A stretch of DNA of 64,000 bases from Clostridiales bacterium (GTDB lineage Bacteria > Bacillota > Clostridia > Christensenellales > Pumilibacteraceae). Shown here piece by piece: positions 48,559-59,866 of the stretch; position 1 is the stretch's first letter; each line of letters starts with the position of its first letter. The notes below the pieces were generated by a model. The model was not told the DNA's origin and did not search any database. It worked only from the letters and a program-made list of their open reading frames with translations. The translations under genes and the position numbers were made by a program. The stretch covers positions 62,001 through 126,000 of the forward strand of contig JAFLVD010000001.1 in the NCBI GenBank assembly GCA_022508485.1, written 5' to 3'.

Positions 48559-49835
48559 TAATATCCGTAATAACACTCGGATGCAAGGTAAACTATTGCG
48601 AAAGCGGTTCGATAATTTCGCGTCTAATCGAAATGAAGCATCAAGCGTCGGAAGGACTTATTCCTGCCGACGTTTATATTATCAATACTTGTTCCGTAAC
48701 CGCGGAAGCGGATAGAAAATCGCGGCAATATATCAGTAAATGTATATCGCTTAACCCAGAATGTAAAATTATAATAATAGGATGCAGCGCACAAAACAAT
48801 CCCGAAAGATTTTATAAAAACAACGTTATTGCAGTAGGCGGTACTCAAAATAAAGAAGAATTTGTCGTCTCAATCATAGAAAATATCGATAATTATCGTT
48901 ATAATACTCTATCAGATAGAATACTTAGCACAAAAAATGACGAAATATCATGTAATAATCCGATATATGGTAGGGAATCTACGCCAAAATCGGATAAGAC
49001 TCGCACATTCGTAAAAATACAAGACGGCTGTAATAGGTTTTGCTCTTACTGTATTATTCCGTATCTTAGAGGAAGAAGCAGGTCGAGGGCGATAGAAGAT
49101 ATTGTTAACGAATGCTCTTCATCGGATTCCAACGAGATTGTTTTAACGGGTATCGATATATCCGTATACGGGGTAGATATAGGGTGCGATCTGCCGCAGC
49201 TTATGACTTCTTTAAAGCCTGTAAAGGCGCGTAAAAGACTCGGTTCGCTCGAGTGCGAGGTTGTAGACGACAGACTGTTAAACGCGGCTTTAGAGGCCGA
49301 TTTTTGCCCTCATTTTCACTTATCGCTTCAATCGGGCAACGATACGGTGTTAAAAACAATGAATAGGCGGTACGATACGGAATATTTTTATTCTAAGGTT
49401 GAGCTGATAAGAAAATACTTCCCGAATGCCGGAATAACCACAGATATTATCGTAGGTTTTCCTACGGAAACGGACGAATTATTTGCCGACAGTCTTAAAT
49501 TTATCGATAAATGCGCGTTTTCGGATATACATGTTTTCCCGTACAGCAGTCGAACGGGCACTTTGGCGTCTAAAAAGTACTCGGTTTTGCCAAAAACCGT
49601 CGTAACGAGTAGAGTAAAGGAAATGCTCGATATAAAAAAGCGCACACATGAGCGTTTTATAGCTCAAAATTTAAAGAGTGTTATGCCGGTTTACGTAGAG
49701 GACAGCGAAAACGGCTATAACGTCGGCTACACGCCTAATTATATAAGGGTATATTCCGACGCACCGTGCGGAAAAATTTCAGATGTTAAGCTGCTCTTGG
49801 CGTACGAGGACGGCGCTCTGGGAGAGAGGGCATGA
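48546..49835 (+). CDS. mtaB: tRNA (t6A37) methylthiotransferase MtaB
   Basis: TLGCKVNYCES, NTCSVTAEADRKSRQ, radical SAM CNRFCSYCIIPYLRGRSRSR, TDIIVGFPTET. Confidence 0.94.
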   Translation: MGALIISVITLGCKVNYCESGSIISRLIEMKHQASEGLIPADVYIINTCSVTAEADRKSRQYISKCISLNPECKIIIIGCSAQNNPERFYKNNVIAVGGTQNKEEFVVSIIENIDNYRYNTLSDRILSTKNDEISCNNPIYGRESTPKSDKTRTFVKIQDGCNRFCSYCIIPYLRGRSRSRAIEDIVNECSSSDSNEIVLTGIDISVYGVDIGCDLPQLMTSLKPVKARKRLGSLECEVVDDRLLNAALEADFCPHFHLSLQSGNDTVLKTMNRRYDTEYFYSKVELIRKYFPNAGITTDIIVGFPTETDELFADSLKFIDKCAFSDIHVFPYSSRTGTLASKKYSVLPKTVVTSRVKEMLDIKKRTHERFIAQNLKSVMPVYVEDSENGYNVGYTPNYIRVYSDAPCGKISDVKLLLAYEDGALGERA

Positions 49836-50050
49836 TACCGACCCCGAGCTTGACGGTTTTATACAGATTTTTACTAAACGAAAACGCCCTTTCGCTCTAA
49901 AAATATACTTTATAACGCGCTCACACAGAAAATTATATTTTCCGCAAAATTTTTCCCGACGTTTTTAATTTTTTTTTTATAGATTATTCCCGTATAAACC
50001 ACGATTCCGACGCCCGTTGCCGTTTGATAGGGGAAAATACGGATAATATC

Positions 50051-50100
50051 ATATTACTTCGCAAAAGACAGCTTTTGCGAAGTAATATATGCTTTTTTTT
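50051..50100 (+). terminator. Long perfect hairpin followed by a T run
   Basis: 17-bp perfect stem ATATTACTTCGCAAAAG (50051-50067) / CTTTTGCGAAGTAATAT (50072-50088), loop ACAG, then TTTTTTTT. Confidence 0.75.
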
Positions 50101-50275
50101 ACCCAAAAGTAGGGGTATTCGGCTTTATTCGAATATTTCTCGATTTAAGCTTTTTATGTAATGCTTCGTTTGATATTCTTATTTATTATTTTCTTTTATC
50201 TCTATTTTTAATTTATTATTATATTATTAATTTGTCTTTACATAAAAAGTTATATCTATTAGAAAAATATATATT

Positions 50276-52246
50276 GTGAAAAAGTCTGTACGTGTATCGT
50301 TAATAATTGTCGGAGTGTTATTGTTTTTAGCGGCGCTTGCGGTTTGCGTATTTTTTCTTTTAATAAGTCCTAATATAAATATTATGAATGCGCCGAACCT
50401 TGACGAAAGCAAGCTTGCGTCAAGCTCGCGCACCGTAAATATTCTCGACAAAAACGGCGATATTATCGGCGACTCGCTTATAAGTAAAAACAGATTTTAC
50501 GTTACGCTATCAGAGCTTAACGACGACACCGTAAACGCGTTTATAGCTATCGAGGATAAAAGATTTTATTCTCACGGCGGCATAGATTACCGCAGAGCGT
50601 GTTCCGCGCTGTTATCGAATATCAAGTCGCGCTCGTTTCGCGAAGGCGCTTCCACGATATCACAACAGCTTATAAAAAACACCCATTTATCGAACGAGAA
50701 AACCATTAAACGAAAGCTTGTGGAAATGCGGCTTGCGCGCCAGCTCGAACAAAAATACACAAAAGAACAAATTCTCGAAGGGTATTTCAATATTCTGTAC
50801 TTCGGCTCGGGGATTTACGGGCTTGGTACGGCGTGTCATGTAATGTACGGAATCTCGCCTTCCGAGTTGTCTGTGGCGCAGTCTGCGGCGCTTGCGGCCA
50901 TTATCAATAACCCGGCTAAATACAATCCTTATAAAAATATCGACGCGCTTAATTCCAGAAAAAACACCGTTCTTTCGTGCATGCTCGACCAGGGCTATAT
51001 AAATAAAGATACGTTCGAGTACGCAAAAAACGAAAAGCTCGAGTTTAGCTATTACAAACAAAACGGCTTTACGGAAGCCGTTATTCGTTCTGTATGCCGA
51101 GAAAGAAATATATCGGAAAAAGAGCTGTTCAGCGGCAATCCGACATTTAAAACAGCGTACGACGCGGCGCTTGCAAACGCCGCGCAAAAAATAATTAAAA
51201 GCTCGAATATCGATGCCAAAATCCGCATTTTGGCGCTCGATAACAAAACGGGCGGCGTAGTTTGCGACGAGTCGAACGGCAGCGATAATTTATTTATTAA
51301 GCGCAGTCCGGCGTCTGCGATTAAGCCGTTTATCGCGTACGCGCCGGCGCTCGAGAGAGGATACAACCCTCTATCGCAAATCGACGACTCCCCCACCGAT
51401 TTTAATAATTACTCGCCCAAAAACTACAAAAACGTCTATCGCGGAATGATGTCTGCGACAGACTGTCTTATATACTCGTCGAATGTTGCCGCGGTAAAGC
51501 TTGTAGATGAGATAGGCATAAATAATTGTATGTCCGTTGCACGTAAATTCGGAATTACTTTTTCCGAAAAAGATACCGGGCTTCCCGTAGCGCTCGGCGG
51601 AATGTATAACGGAATAACTCTTATCGACCTTGCTAACGCTTACAGAACGCTGGCAAACGGCGGTGTTTATTCCAAAACTCGGTACGTTTTAGACGATGAA
51701 AAAGACGAAAAACAGTACGGTTTATTTGAAAAAAGCCGTGCCGTCGGCGACGACACGGCATATCTTCTTACGGATATGCTCATGGCGTGCGCTAAATCAG
51801 GCACCGCAAAAAAGCTTTCCGGTATTCCGAATATCGCCGCAAAAACCGGCACAAACGGCGATGGAGACGGCAATACCGATTGTTACTGCATAGCGTACAC
51901 GCCGGATATTACAATCGCCGTTTGGCTCGGCGCGGCCGATAAAAAAATCGATAATACCGTTACCGGCGCGACGTGCGCCAAAATGATTGCGCAGCTTATA
52001 TCGGATGCAAAAATAGATACGAGTAAGGAATTTACCCGTCCCGATTCTGTCGCGTATTACGATATAGACGCGCAGGAACTGATAACCTCGCACGAGGTTT
52101 ACCTTGCCGATCCGTTGCTTCCCCCAAAATACAGAAAAAGAGTGTTATTAAGCAAAAAGCATTTGCCGATAAGAAAATCCGTCGACTATTTGGATTTTTT
52201 CGACGGACTGTATTTACACGATTATGATTACTTTTCTTTTAATTAG
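50276..52246 (+). CDS. Class A penicillin-binding protein (GT51 transglycosylase/transpeptidase)
   Basis: AFIAIEDKRFYSHGGIDYRRA, REGASTISQQLIKNTHL, SxxK SASAIKPF region, SSN, KTGT. Confidence 0.95.
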   Translation: MKKSVRVSLIIVGVLLFLAALAVCVFFLLISPNINIMNAPNLDESKLASSSRTVNILDKNGDIIGDSLISKNRFYVTLSELNDDTVNAFIAIEDKRFYSHGGIDYRRACSALLSNIKSRSFREGASTISQQLIKNTHLSNEKTIKRKLVEMRLARQLEQKYTKEQILEGYFNILYFGSGIYGLGTACHVMYGISPSELSVAQSAALAAIINNPAKYNPYKNIDALNSRKNTVLSCMLDQGYINKDTFEYAKNEKLEFSYYKQNGFTEAVIRSVCRERNISEKELFSGNPTFKTAYDAALANAAQKIIKSSNIDAKIRILALDNKTGGVVCDESNGSDNLFIKRSPASAIKPFIAYAPALERGYNPLSQIDDSPTDFNNYSPKNYKNVYRGMMSATDCLIYSSNVAAVKLVDEIGINNCMSVARKFGITFSEKDTGLPVALGGMYNGITLIDLANAYRTLANGGVYSKTRYVLDDEKDEKQYGLFEKSRAVGDDTAYLLTDMLMACAKSGTAKKLSGIPNIAAKTGTNGDGDGNTDCYCIAYTPDITIAVWLGAADKKIDNTVTGATCAKMIAQLISDAKIDTSKEFTRPDSVAYYDIDAQELITSHEVYLADPLLPPKYRKRVLLSKKHLPIRKSVDYLDFFDGLYLHDYDYFSFN

Positions 52247-52260
52247 AGGTATTTTTGCCG

Positions 52261-53418
52261 TTACAGCTCGATAGTTTCTATGTTTTCTATCGCTTGTTCT
52301 ACCAGTTGCTCGGCGTCGTCTATAAAGCTTTCCTGTTCGACAACCTTATCGAGCGTCGGTTTAATAAGAGGATAATCCGGCAAAAACACAGTGCAGCAGT
52401 CTTCAAACGGCTCGATTGACTTTTCGAACGTGCCGATTTTTTGCGCAATCGCTATAATCTCGTCCTTGTCAAAACCGATAAGCGGCCTAAGTACAGGCAT
52501 ATCGACGACGGCGTTTGTAACCGTAATGCTCTCTATCGTCTGGCTTGCTACCTGGCCGAGACTTTCGCCGTTAATTATACAGCCGCACGACTCGGAAACG
52601 GCAATGCGCTGAGCAATTTTCATCATAAACCGCCTAACGAGCGTTATCATATAGTTCGGTTTGCACTTTTCATGTATTCTTTCTTGAATCTTGGTGAGCG
52701 ATATTGCCTTTAATTTTATCGTCGGGCAGTATCTTTTTAAAATGCGTGCAAGCTCAACCGCCTTATCCTTAGCGGCTTCCGAGGTGTACGGATAGGAATG
52801 GAAATGTAGCGCCGTAATACTCATGCCGCGCTTTCCCATCATGTAGCCGGCTACGGGACTGTCGATACCGCCCGATAAAAGCAGTAATCCGTTCCCTGCC
52901 GTTCCGTACGGCATACCGCCTGCGCACGGGATAACGCTGTCATAAAGATATACGTCGCCCCCTTCCCTGATGTCGATATTTATAACGTAGTCAGGCGAGT
53001 GCAAGTCGACGGTAAGATTCGGCTTGCTTTCGAGAATTTTTTCGCCGACGTAGCGATTTAACTGCATCGAGTCGAGCGGATATTTTTTGTTGGATCTGTG
53101 CGAGGACACGCGAAAAGAGCCACTAGACGGCGTCATTTCCAGCGCAAGAGCGACTATTTCGTCAAGCTCGTAGCCGCAACGCCTTGCAACGGACATGGAA
53201 TGAAGTCCGAAAACCTGCTTCATTCTGTCGAGAATTTCTTTTTCGTCGAACTCGCCGTACTCTTTAATCGCATAGCGGCCGCGCCCGAAATAAATTTTGC
53301 AATCTATCCCTTCAAGCTTAGCGCGGATATTGTCCTTTAACGCATTTTCGAAATAGCTTTGATTTTTGCCTTTAAGGTACAGCTCGCCGTACCGTAATAT
53401 TATAACGTTATTAAACAT
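52261..53418 (-). CDS. thiI: tRNA 4-thiouridine synthase ThiI
   Basis: THUMP domain (ILRYGELYLKGKNQSYFENAL), PP-loop LLLLSGGIDSPVAGYMMGKRG. Confidence 0.96.
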   Translation of the reverse strand: MFNNVIILRYGELYLKGKNQSYFENALKDNIRAKLEGIDCKIYFGRGRYAIKEYGEFDEKEILDRMKQVFGLHSMSVARRCGYELDEIVALALEMTPSSGSFRVSSHRSNKKYPLDSMQLNRYVGEKILESKPNLTVDLHSPDYVINIDIREGGDVYLYDSVIPCAGGMPYGTAGNGLLLLSGGIDSPVAGYMMGKRGMSITALHFHSYPYTSEAAKDKAVELARILKRYCPTIKLKAISLTKIQERIHEKCKPNYMITLVRRFMMKIAQRIAVSESCGCIINGESLGQVASQTIESITVTNAVVDMPVLRPLIGFDKDEIIAIAQKIGTFEKSIEPFEDCCTVFLPDYPLIKPTLDKVVEQESFIDDAEQLVEQAIENIETIEL

Positions 53419-54529
53419 TTCCTCTCCTTATCGAGTCCGCACATTCGAGTATGATTTTTGAGGCGGCGACCGCGTCGTCCATAGTCGTATCGTTACAAAA
53501 GCTGATTCGTATACAACGCTCGACTTCCGTATCGGATAATCCGATAGCGGAAAGCACTCTGTTTCCGCGTTTGGAACCCGAGCACGCCGCGCCTTTTCCG
53601 ATAATAACCCCCTTATCGCACGCCGCATTCTGAACGATTTCCGCTTTGGCGCCGTCTAAGCACACGCAAAGAATATAGCCGCTGTTATTATTCTTGCCGA
53701 CAATTTTACAGCCTGCGCTCGAAAAAACTTCGATTAACTTACTTCGTATCGCATTTGTGCGCTCTATATCTCGCGTCTTAACAAAATCCTTGACCGCCGC
53801 TGCAAAGGCGGCAATGTACGGCGTGTTTTGCGTTCCAGAACGAAATCCGCGCTCTTGACCGCCCCCTACGAGCATAGGCGCGATATTGAGTTTTTTGTTG
53901 ACGTACAAAAGACCTATACCCTTTGGCGCGCCTATTTTGTGCGCGCTCAAACTGTAATAGTCGACGCCGAGCGCGTTTATCGGTTCGGTTTTTAAAGCCG
54001 CCTGAACGCCGTCCGAATGAAAAAGCGCATTTTTCGCCTTGCGCTTTACCGCCGAACAAATATCTTTTATTGGATTTACCGCGCCCGTTTCGTTGCTTAC
54101 GTGTATTACGGAAACGAGCGAAGTATTGTCGTCTACGAGGCTTAAAAGGTGGTCTATATCGACGCGGCCGTCCTTATCGAGTTTTGCCACGCGAATATCC
54201 GTTCCGTGGTTTTTAAGCCGCATTGCAGGCTCGTACACAGAAGAATGCTCGCCGGCGGAGATAACAACGTTTCCGTTAGGGCGCTTTCTGCCGTATGAAA
54301 ACACCCAGTTATTGGATTCGGTCGCGCACGAAGTAAAGAAAAGCTCTTTATCTTCCGCGCCGATATATTTAGCGATATCCTTTCGGCACGACTCTATATA
54401 CGCCTTGACGTTAACACCCGGCTTATAAGTCGCATTGGGGTTGAAAAAGTTTTCCTTCATCATTTCCAACGCCGCGGAAACGGCGGCGTCCGACACTATC
54501 GTTGTGGCGGCGTTATCAAGATAAATCAT
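53411..54529 (-). CDS. Cysteine desulfurase (NifS/IscS-like)
   Basis: MIYLDNAATTIVSDAAV, FTSCATESNN, YSLSAHKIGAPKGIGLLYV, GAACSG. Confidence 0.95.
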   Translation of the reverse strand: MIYLDNAATTIVSDAAVSAALEMMKENFFNPNATYKPGVNVKAYIESCRKDIAKYIGAEDKELFFTSCATESNNWVFSYGRKRPNGNVVISAGEHSSVYEPAMRLKNHGTDIRVAKLDKDGRVDIDHLLSLVDDNTSLVSVIHVSNETGAVNPIKDICSAVKRKAKNALFHSDGVQAALKTEPINALGVDYYSLSAHKIGAPKGIGLLYVNKKLNIAPMLVGGGQERGFRSGTQNTPYIAAFAAAVKDFVKTRDIERTNAIRSKLIEVFSSAGCKIVGKNNNSGYILCVCLDGAKAEIVQNAACDKGVIIGKGAACSGSKRGNRVLSAIGLSDTEVERCIRISFCNDTTMDDAVAASKIILECADSIRRGNV

Positions 54530-55133
54530 TGTCTTCCGCCTCCCTTTCCTCAAGCAGTTTAATCAGCCCATTCATGCTTTCGTCGAAAACGGTTAAAGCG
54601 GCGACGCTGCGTTTAAGCGCGATAATAAATCCGCGGTCGGGTTCGATAAAAAGAATTTTTCTGCCTTTTTCTGTGTAGTAGTAAATATAAACGATTGTTT
54701 TTTCGTCGTCGTAGTTGACTATTGCGAGGTTCTTTTTTACGGCGTTTCCTTGAACCTTATTATACTTTTCTGAATCGAAAGTTCCTACCGACTCGATTGC
54801 TCTTAGCTGAATGGAATATTTTACTTTTCGCGACTCTCTGTAATAAATTTCGGTTATCGTTATTTTTTCATTGTCGATAGTGTAATCGTATTCGGTATTG
54901 TTGCGCTTGTTAAAGTATCCGATAACGATAGCGGCGACAAAAAAAGGAACGGCGACGCCGATAAGCACAAAGACCATGAAAAACGCCTCGCTCAAAATAA
55001 ACATGGCTGTTAAAATAAGCGGCGCAACGCCGAGAACAAAACACACCGAACGCGCGATATTAAGTGTTTTGGTGCGTTTAGAGCGCTTGTCTATGTCTCT
55101 GTTTGTAACGTTTTGCTCGTAATACTGTTCCAT
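54516..55133 (-). CDS. Conserved hypothetical membrane protein
   Basis: Two TM segments followed by a PH-like cytoplasmic region; overlapping in operon with HK and desulfurase. Confidence 0.65.
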   Translation of the reverse strand: MEQYYEQNVTNRDIDKRSKRTKTLNIARSVCFVLGVAPLILTAMFILSEAFFMVFVLIGVAVPFFVAAIVIGYFNKRNNTEYDYTIDNEKITITEIYYRESRKVKYSIQLRAIESVGTFDSEKYNKVQGNAVKKNLAIVNYDDEKTIVYIYYYTEKGRKILFIEPDRGFIIALKRSVAALTVFDESMNGLIKLLEEREAEDNDLS

Positions 55134-56269
55134 CAGCCTTCCCCTGCTTTGTTTATCGGACCGTCGGCGGCGCTCTCCGACTTAATGATTGTGCCTTTAT
55201 TGGACTTATGCCTATTTTCGTCGAACAGCGTAAGCGTAAAAATAAAGGTCGCGCCGGCGCCGCGGCTTGATTCTATCCAAATAACCTCTCCGTGCTCGTC
55301 GATAATCTTTTTGACGATGGAAAGCCCCAGGCCCGATCCTTTTGCTTTGACCGGCGAGCGTGATTTGTCGGTCATGTAAAAGGTATCCCAAACAAGCATT
55401 TGGTCCTTTTTGCTTATTCCGTAGCCGAAGTCCTTAACTTTAACGTACACCTTGTTTGCGTGAATACTTGTCGTAAGAAGTATTCTCGAATACGACGGCG
55501 AGTATTTTATGGCATTATCCACAAGGTTATTTATAACCTGAATAATCTTGTCCTTATCGGCATAGACGTAGCATATTTCACGCGCGAAATCGACGTTGAT
55601 TTGAAGAACCTTTTTAATAAGCGCAGGCTCGAACCGCACTGCCACCTCGCTTATAATATCGTTTATGTTAAATTTAGTGTACACAAGCGGATTCTTGCCC
55701 GATTCGAGCCGCGATAAATCGAGCATGGAATTGATGAGCGAGTTTAGTCGCTTTGTCTCGCTAAGCGCGATTTTAAGGTATTTTTCCTTATCCTCTTCGG
55801 TTGCCGTTCCGTCGAGGACCGCTTGTAAAAAGCCTTGAACGGAGGTAAGCGGCGAACGAAGCTCGTGCGAAGCGTTGGCAACGAATTGTTTACGACCCTG
55901 CTCTAATCTTTTGTACTCTTCCGCCGCGGAATTTATCGAGTCGACAAGCTCGGTTACGGTATTGTCTACGGAAGCGCTATTTTCCTTAACGTCGTAAGAA
56001 TCGTTATTCGACAGCTTTTTCAGCTTTTTATTCGCGCTCGACAGCCTGCCGTACACCAAAAAATGTGAAATTACAAGAAAAACAACGGTCTCGAACGCCG
56101 CCGCAAATATAATAACTACAATAAGAACGCGCTGCGTTTCGACATGGTCGATTGTCGGATAAAGATAATACATCGGAAAAAAAACGGTGGAAAATATGAT
56201 AACCGCGCCGATAATTACTCTGAAAATATGAGATTTGACAAATCTTTTTAACGCCGAAAAAAACCGCAC
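55133..56269 (-). CDS. Sensor histidine kinase
   Basis: Two TMs, FVANASHELRSPLTSVQGFLQAVLDG H-box, DNAIKYSP N-box, GSGLGLSIVKKIIDEHG. Confidence 0.96.
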   Translation of the reverse strand: MRFFSALKRFVKSHIFRVIIGAVIIFSTVFFPMYYLYPTIDHVETQRVLIVVIIFAAAFETVVFLVISHFLVYGRLSSANKKLKKLSNNDSYDVKENSASVDNTVTELVDSINSAAEEYKRLEQGRKQFVANASHELRSPLTSVQGFLQAVLDGTATEEDKEKYLKIALSETKRLNSLINSMLDLSRLESGKNPLVYTKFNINDIISEVAVRFEPALIKKVLQINVDFAREICYVYADKDKIIQVINNLVDNAIKYSPSYSRILLTTSIHANKVYVKVKDFGYGISKKDQMLVWDTFYMTDKSRSPVKAKGSGLGLSIVKKIIDEHGEVIWIESSRGAGATFIFTLTLFDENRHKSNKGTIIKSESAADGPINKAGEG

Positions 56270-56270
56270 T

Positions 56271-56957
56271 CTAAAACACTTCTATTTTATAACCGACGCC
56301 CCAGACCGTGGTCAGCCGCCAATGCGGATTGTCGCCGAGCTTTTCCCTGATTCGTTTGATATGCACGTCGACGGTACGCGAGTCGCCGTTGTAGTTTTGT
56401 CCCCAAACCTGCTTTAACAGATCGTCGCGAGTAAAAACGTGCATAGGCGTTTTTACAAGCGTATATAATAGCTCGATTTCCTTAGGCGGCATGTCGACGA
56501 TATTGCCGTCAAGCGTAACCGTAAAATTATCGATATTGACCGAAAGGTTAAACAAATCGATTTTTTTATCCGATTTGGGCTTAATGCGCCGCAGAACTGC
56601 GCGAATACGCGCAATAAGCTCTTGCGGATCAAACGGTTTTGTTATGTAATCGTCGGCGCCGCAATCGAGTCCCGAGATTTTATCCATAGGTTCGCCGCGC
56701 GCGGACAGCATAATTACCGGAATGTTGGAAAAGGTCCGAAGCTCTTTAAGAGTTTCGAAGCCGTCTATACCCGGCATCATTATGTCGAGAAGAAGCACGT
56801 CGTGTTTATTTTCGCGCAGAACGGAAAGTCCGGTTTCTCCGTCATGGTAATAATCGACGGCAAATCCGTCTTTATCGAGATACAATGCAATAAGCTGGCA
56901 GATATTTTCGTCATCATCGATAATAATAACTTTTGTTTTGTTTTGTGCCTTATCCAT
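56271..56957 (-). CDS. OmpR/PhoB-family response regulator
   Basis: IIDDDENI, LLLDIMMPGIDGFE, KPFDPQELIARIRA, winged-helix DNA-binding C-terminus. Confidence 0.96.
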   Translation of the reverse strand: MDKAQNKTKVIIIDDDENICQLIALYLDKDGFAVDYYHDGETGLSVLRENKHDVLLLDIMMPGIDGFETLKELRTFSNIPVIMLSARGEPMDKISGLDCGADDYITKPFDPQELIARIRAVLRRIKPKSDKKIDLFNLSVNIDNFTVTLDGNIVDMPPKEIELLYTLVKTPMHVFTRDDLLKQVWGQNYNGDSRTVDVHIKRIREKLGDNPHWRLTTVWGVGYKIEVF

Positions 56958-57474
56958 TTATCAAAATCCTATTTTTGTGTATAAGTAATATTTTGTCTTC
57001 TTCCGTTTCCGTGTCGCCTACCACATTGCAGTTATAATAACGTTTGAAGATAGCGCCGAGTATAAGTACAGTAGATTCCACTTCCCCACATTCTTCGTCA
57101 GACAGAGTAACGAAAAGCATTTTTGACGCAAGAGCGCGGAAAGATCCGTTAAGTTCGATTACCTTTTTAATATTCGATTTAACAAACGCGTTTTCTATTC
57201 CGTACCGCTCAGACACAAAGGTAAGCCCGTTATCAAGATTTAAGCCGTTGTCGCAAACTAAATAGTATTGCATAAGCTTTGCAAGATATCTGTAACCGAG
57301 AAGCGTAATGTCGAATTTAAGATAAGCGAGCATTTCCCTTACGAGAAAATAAAACCTGTCTATCGAAACGTCGGCTTCCGGCACGGAATGATTAAAGATG
57401 TAGCCGTTAAGGTCGAAATGCGACCAGTCGATATCGTTGCCTATTAAGTACGGATTGTTCGATAAGTCGTTCAA
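56950..57474 (-). CDS. Hypothetical protein, possible Spo0A C-terminal-like (receiver-less) domain
   Basis: LAYLKFDITLLGYRYLAKLMQYYL....FVSERYGIENAFVKSNIKKVIEL resembles the Spo0A_C helical pattern (GYxYLREAI...VERAIRHAIE). Confidence 0.5.
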   Translation of the reverse strand: MNDLSNNPYLIGNDIDWSHFDLNGYIFNHSVPEADVSIDRFYFLVREMLAYLKFDITLLGYRYLAKLMQYYLVCDNGLNLDNGLTFVSERYGIENAFVKSNIKKVIELNGSFRALASKMLFVTLSDEECGEVESTVLILGAIFKRYYNCNVVGDTETEEDKILLIHKNRILING

Positions 57475-57974
57475 AAGCTTTGCCCTTCACTGTAAAAAAT
57501 TACTCGTACATAGGCGGATAAATCCACGAGCGCGTCCTTCGCCGTTTGCGGCTCGGTGCGAGTAAGATACTTTATCCGCTCGTACATATCGAGATTGAAA
57601 ACATTAAAGCATCTGTCAAGTCGGTGCGAAATCGCTTTTTCGCTAACACTCATTTTGCTTGCGGCAAAGGTCAAAACCTTAGCCAGCTCGTCGCGCGGCC
57701 TAACCGCGAGCGTTTCGATAAGTTTTGCGACAAGCGCGATATATTCCGAGTCAACGCCTACGAAAAGCAGAAGTTTTATTATAAACGGACGGAGAGCCTC
57801 TCTGCGTTTGTACGGAATAACGGAGTCGGTCGGCGATAAGGATAACGAGCTTACCGCTTCGCATTCAAACGCGTCGATTAAATCATCGTACCAGTACTCG
57901 CCGTAAGAATTGTCTATGTATTTACCGAGCGGAGAGCGCAACAGTACGGATTCGGAATAACGAGAATCACTCAT
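57471..57974 (-). CDS. Hypothetical protein, possible Spo0A C-terminal-like (receiver-less) domain
   Basis: IIKLLLFVGVDSEYIALVAKLIETL...LAKVLTFAASKMSVSEKAISHRLDRCF resembles the Spo0A_C pattern; tandem with the 56950 ORF. Confidence 0.5.
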   Translation of the reverse strand: MSDSRYSESVLLRSPLGKYIDNSYGEYWYDDLIDAFECEAVSSLSLSPTDSVIPYKRREALRPFIIKLLLFVGVDSEYIALVAKLIETLAVRPRDELAKVLTFAASKMSVSEKAISHRLDRCFNVFNLDMYERIKYLTRTEPQTAKDALVDLSAYVRVIFYSEGQSF

Positions 57975-58320
57975 CTACCGTAAAACCGCCTATACCGAGC
58001 TTTTGACCGCCCAAAAGGTGGATATGGAGATGCGGAACGGTCTGGACTGCGTCGTCGCCCTGATTGACTATTACCCTATACCCGTTTTCGAGTCCGAGCG
58101 ACGGGGCAAGCTCTGCGATTTTGGAAATACATTTGGCGAGATTTGCCGCGTCGCCAACCGTCATTTCCGAAAAATACTTATAGTGCTTTTTGGGAATTGC
58201 AAGATAATGTTTTTTCGCGCGAGGATTGACGTCGGCTATAATAATCATAAGGTCGTCCTCGTAAAATTTTTTGGAAGGAATCTCGCCTTTTATAATTTTA
58301 CAAAAGATACAATTGTCCAT
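57967..58320 (-). CDS. HIT family protein
   Basis: DNCIFCKIIKGEIPSKKFYEDD, HIT motif HLHIHLLGG. Confidence 0.95.
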   Translation of the reverse strand: MDNCIFCKIIKGEIPSKKFYEDDLMIIIADVNPRAKKHYLAIPKKHYKYFSEMTVGDAANLAKCISKIAELAPSLGLENGYRVIVNQGDDAVQTVPHLHIHLLGGQKLGIGGFTVDE

Positions 58321-58451
58321 AATAAACACCTCGCAACAATTATACTACTTTGTTAACAATTTTGCAATATTTTACTTGATATTTTATAAACAAAAAAAGA
58401 CGGCTCTAATTACATAGAACCGCCATTTTGTGTTTTAGTCGTTTAAAAGAA

Positions 58452-59765
<1,314 letters not shown>

Positions 59766-59866
59766 TTATTTTGGTTTAACCGAATAAAGTATACCGCATC
59801 GAAATTCAAAAATCAAGCGTTTATACAAGATAATGAAAATCGCGATAACTCTTCGGCTTTGTTACA

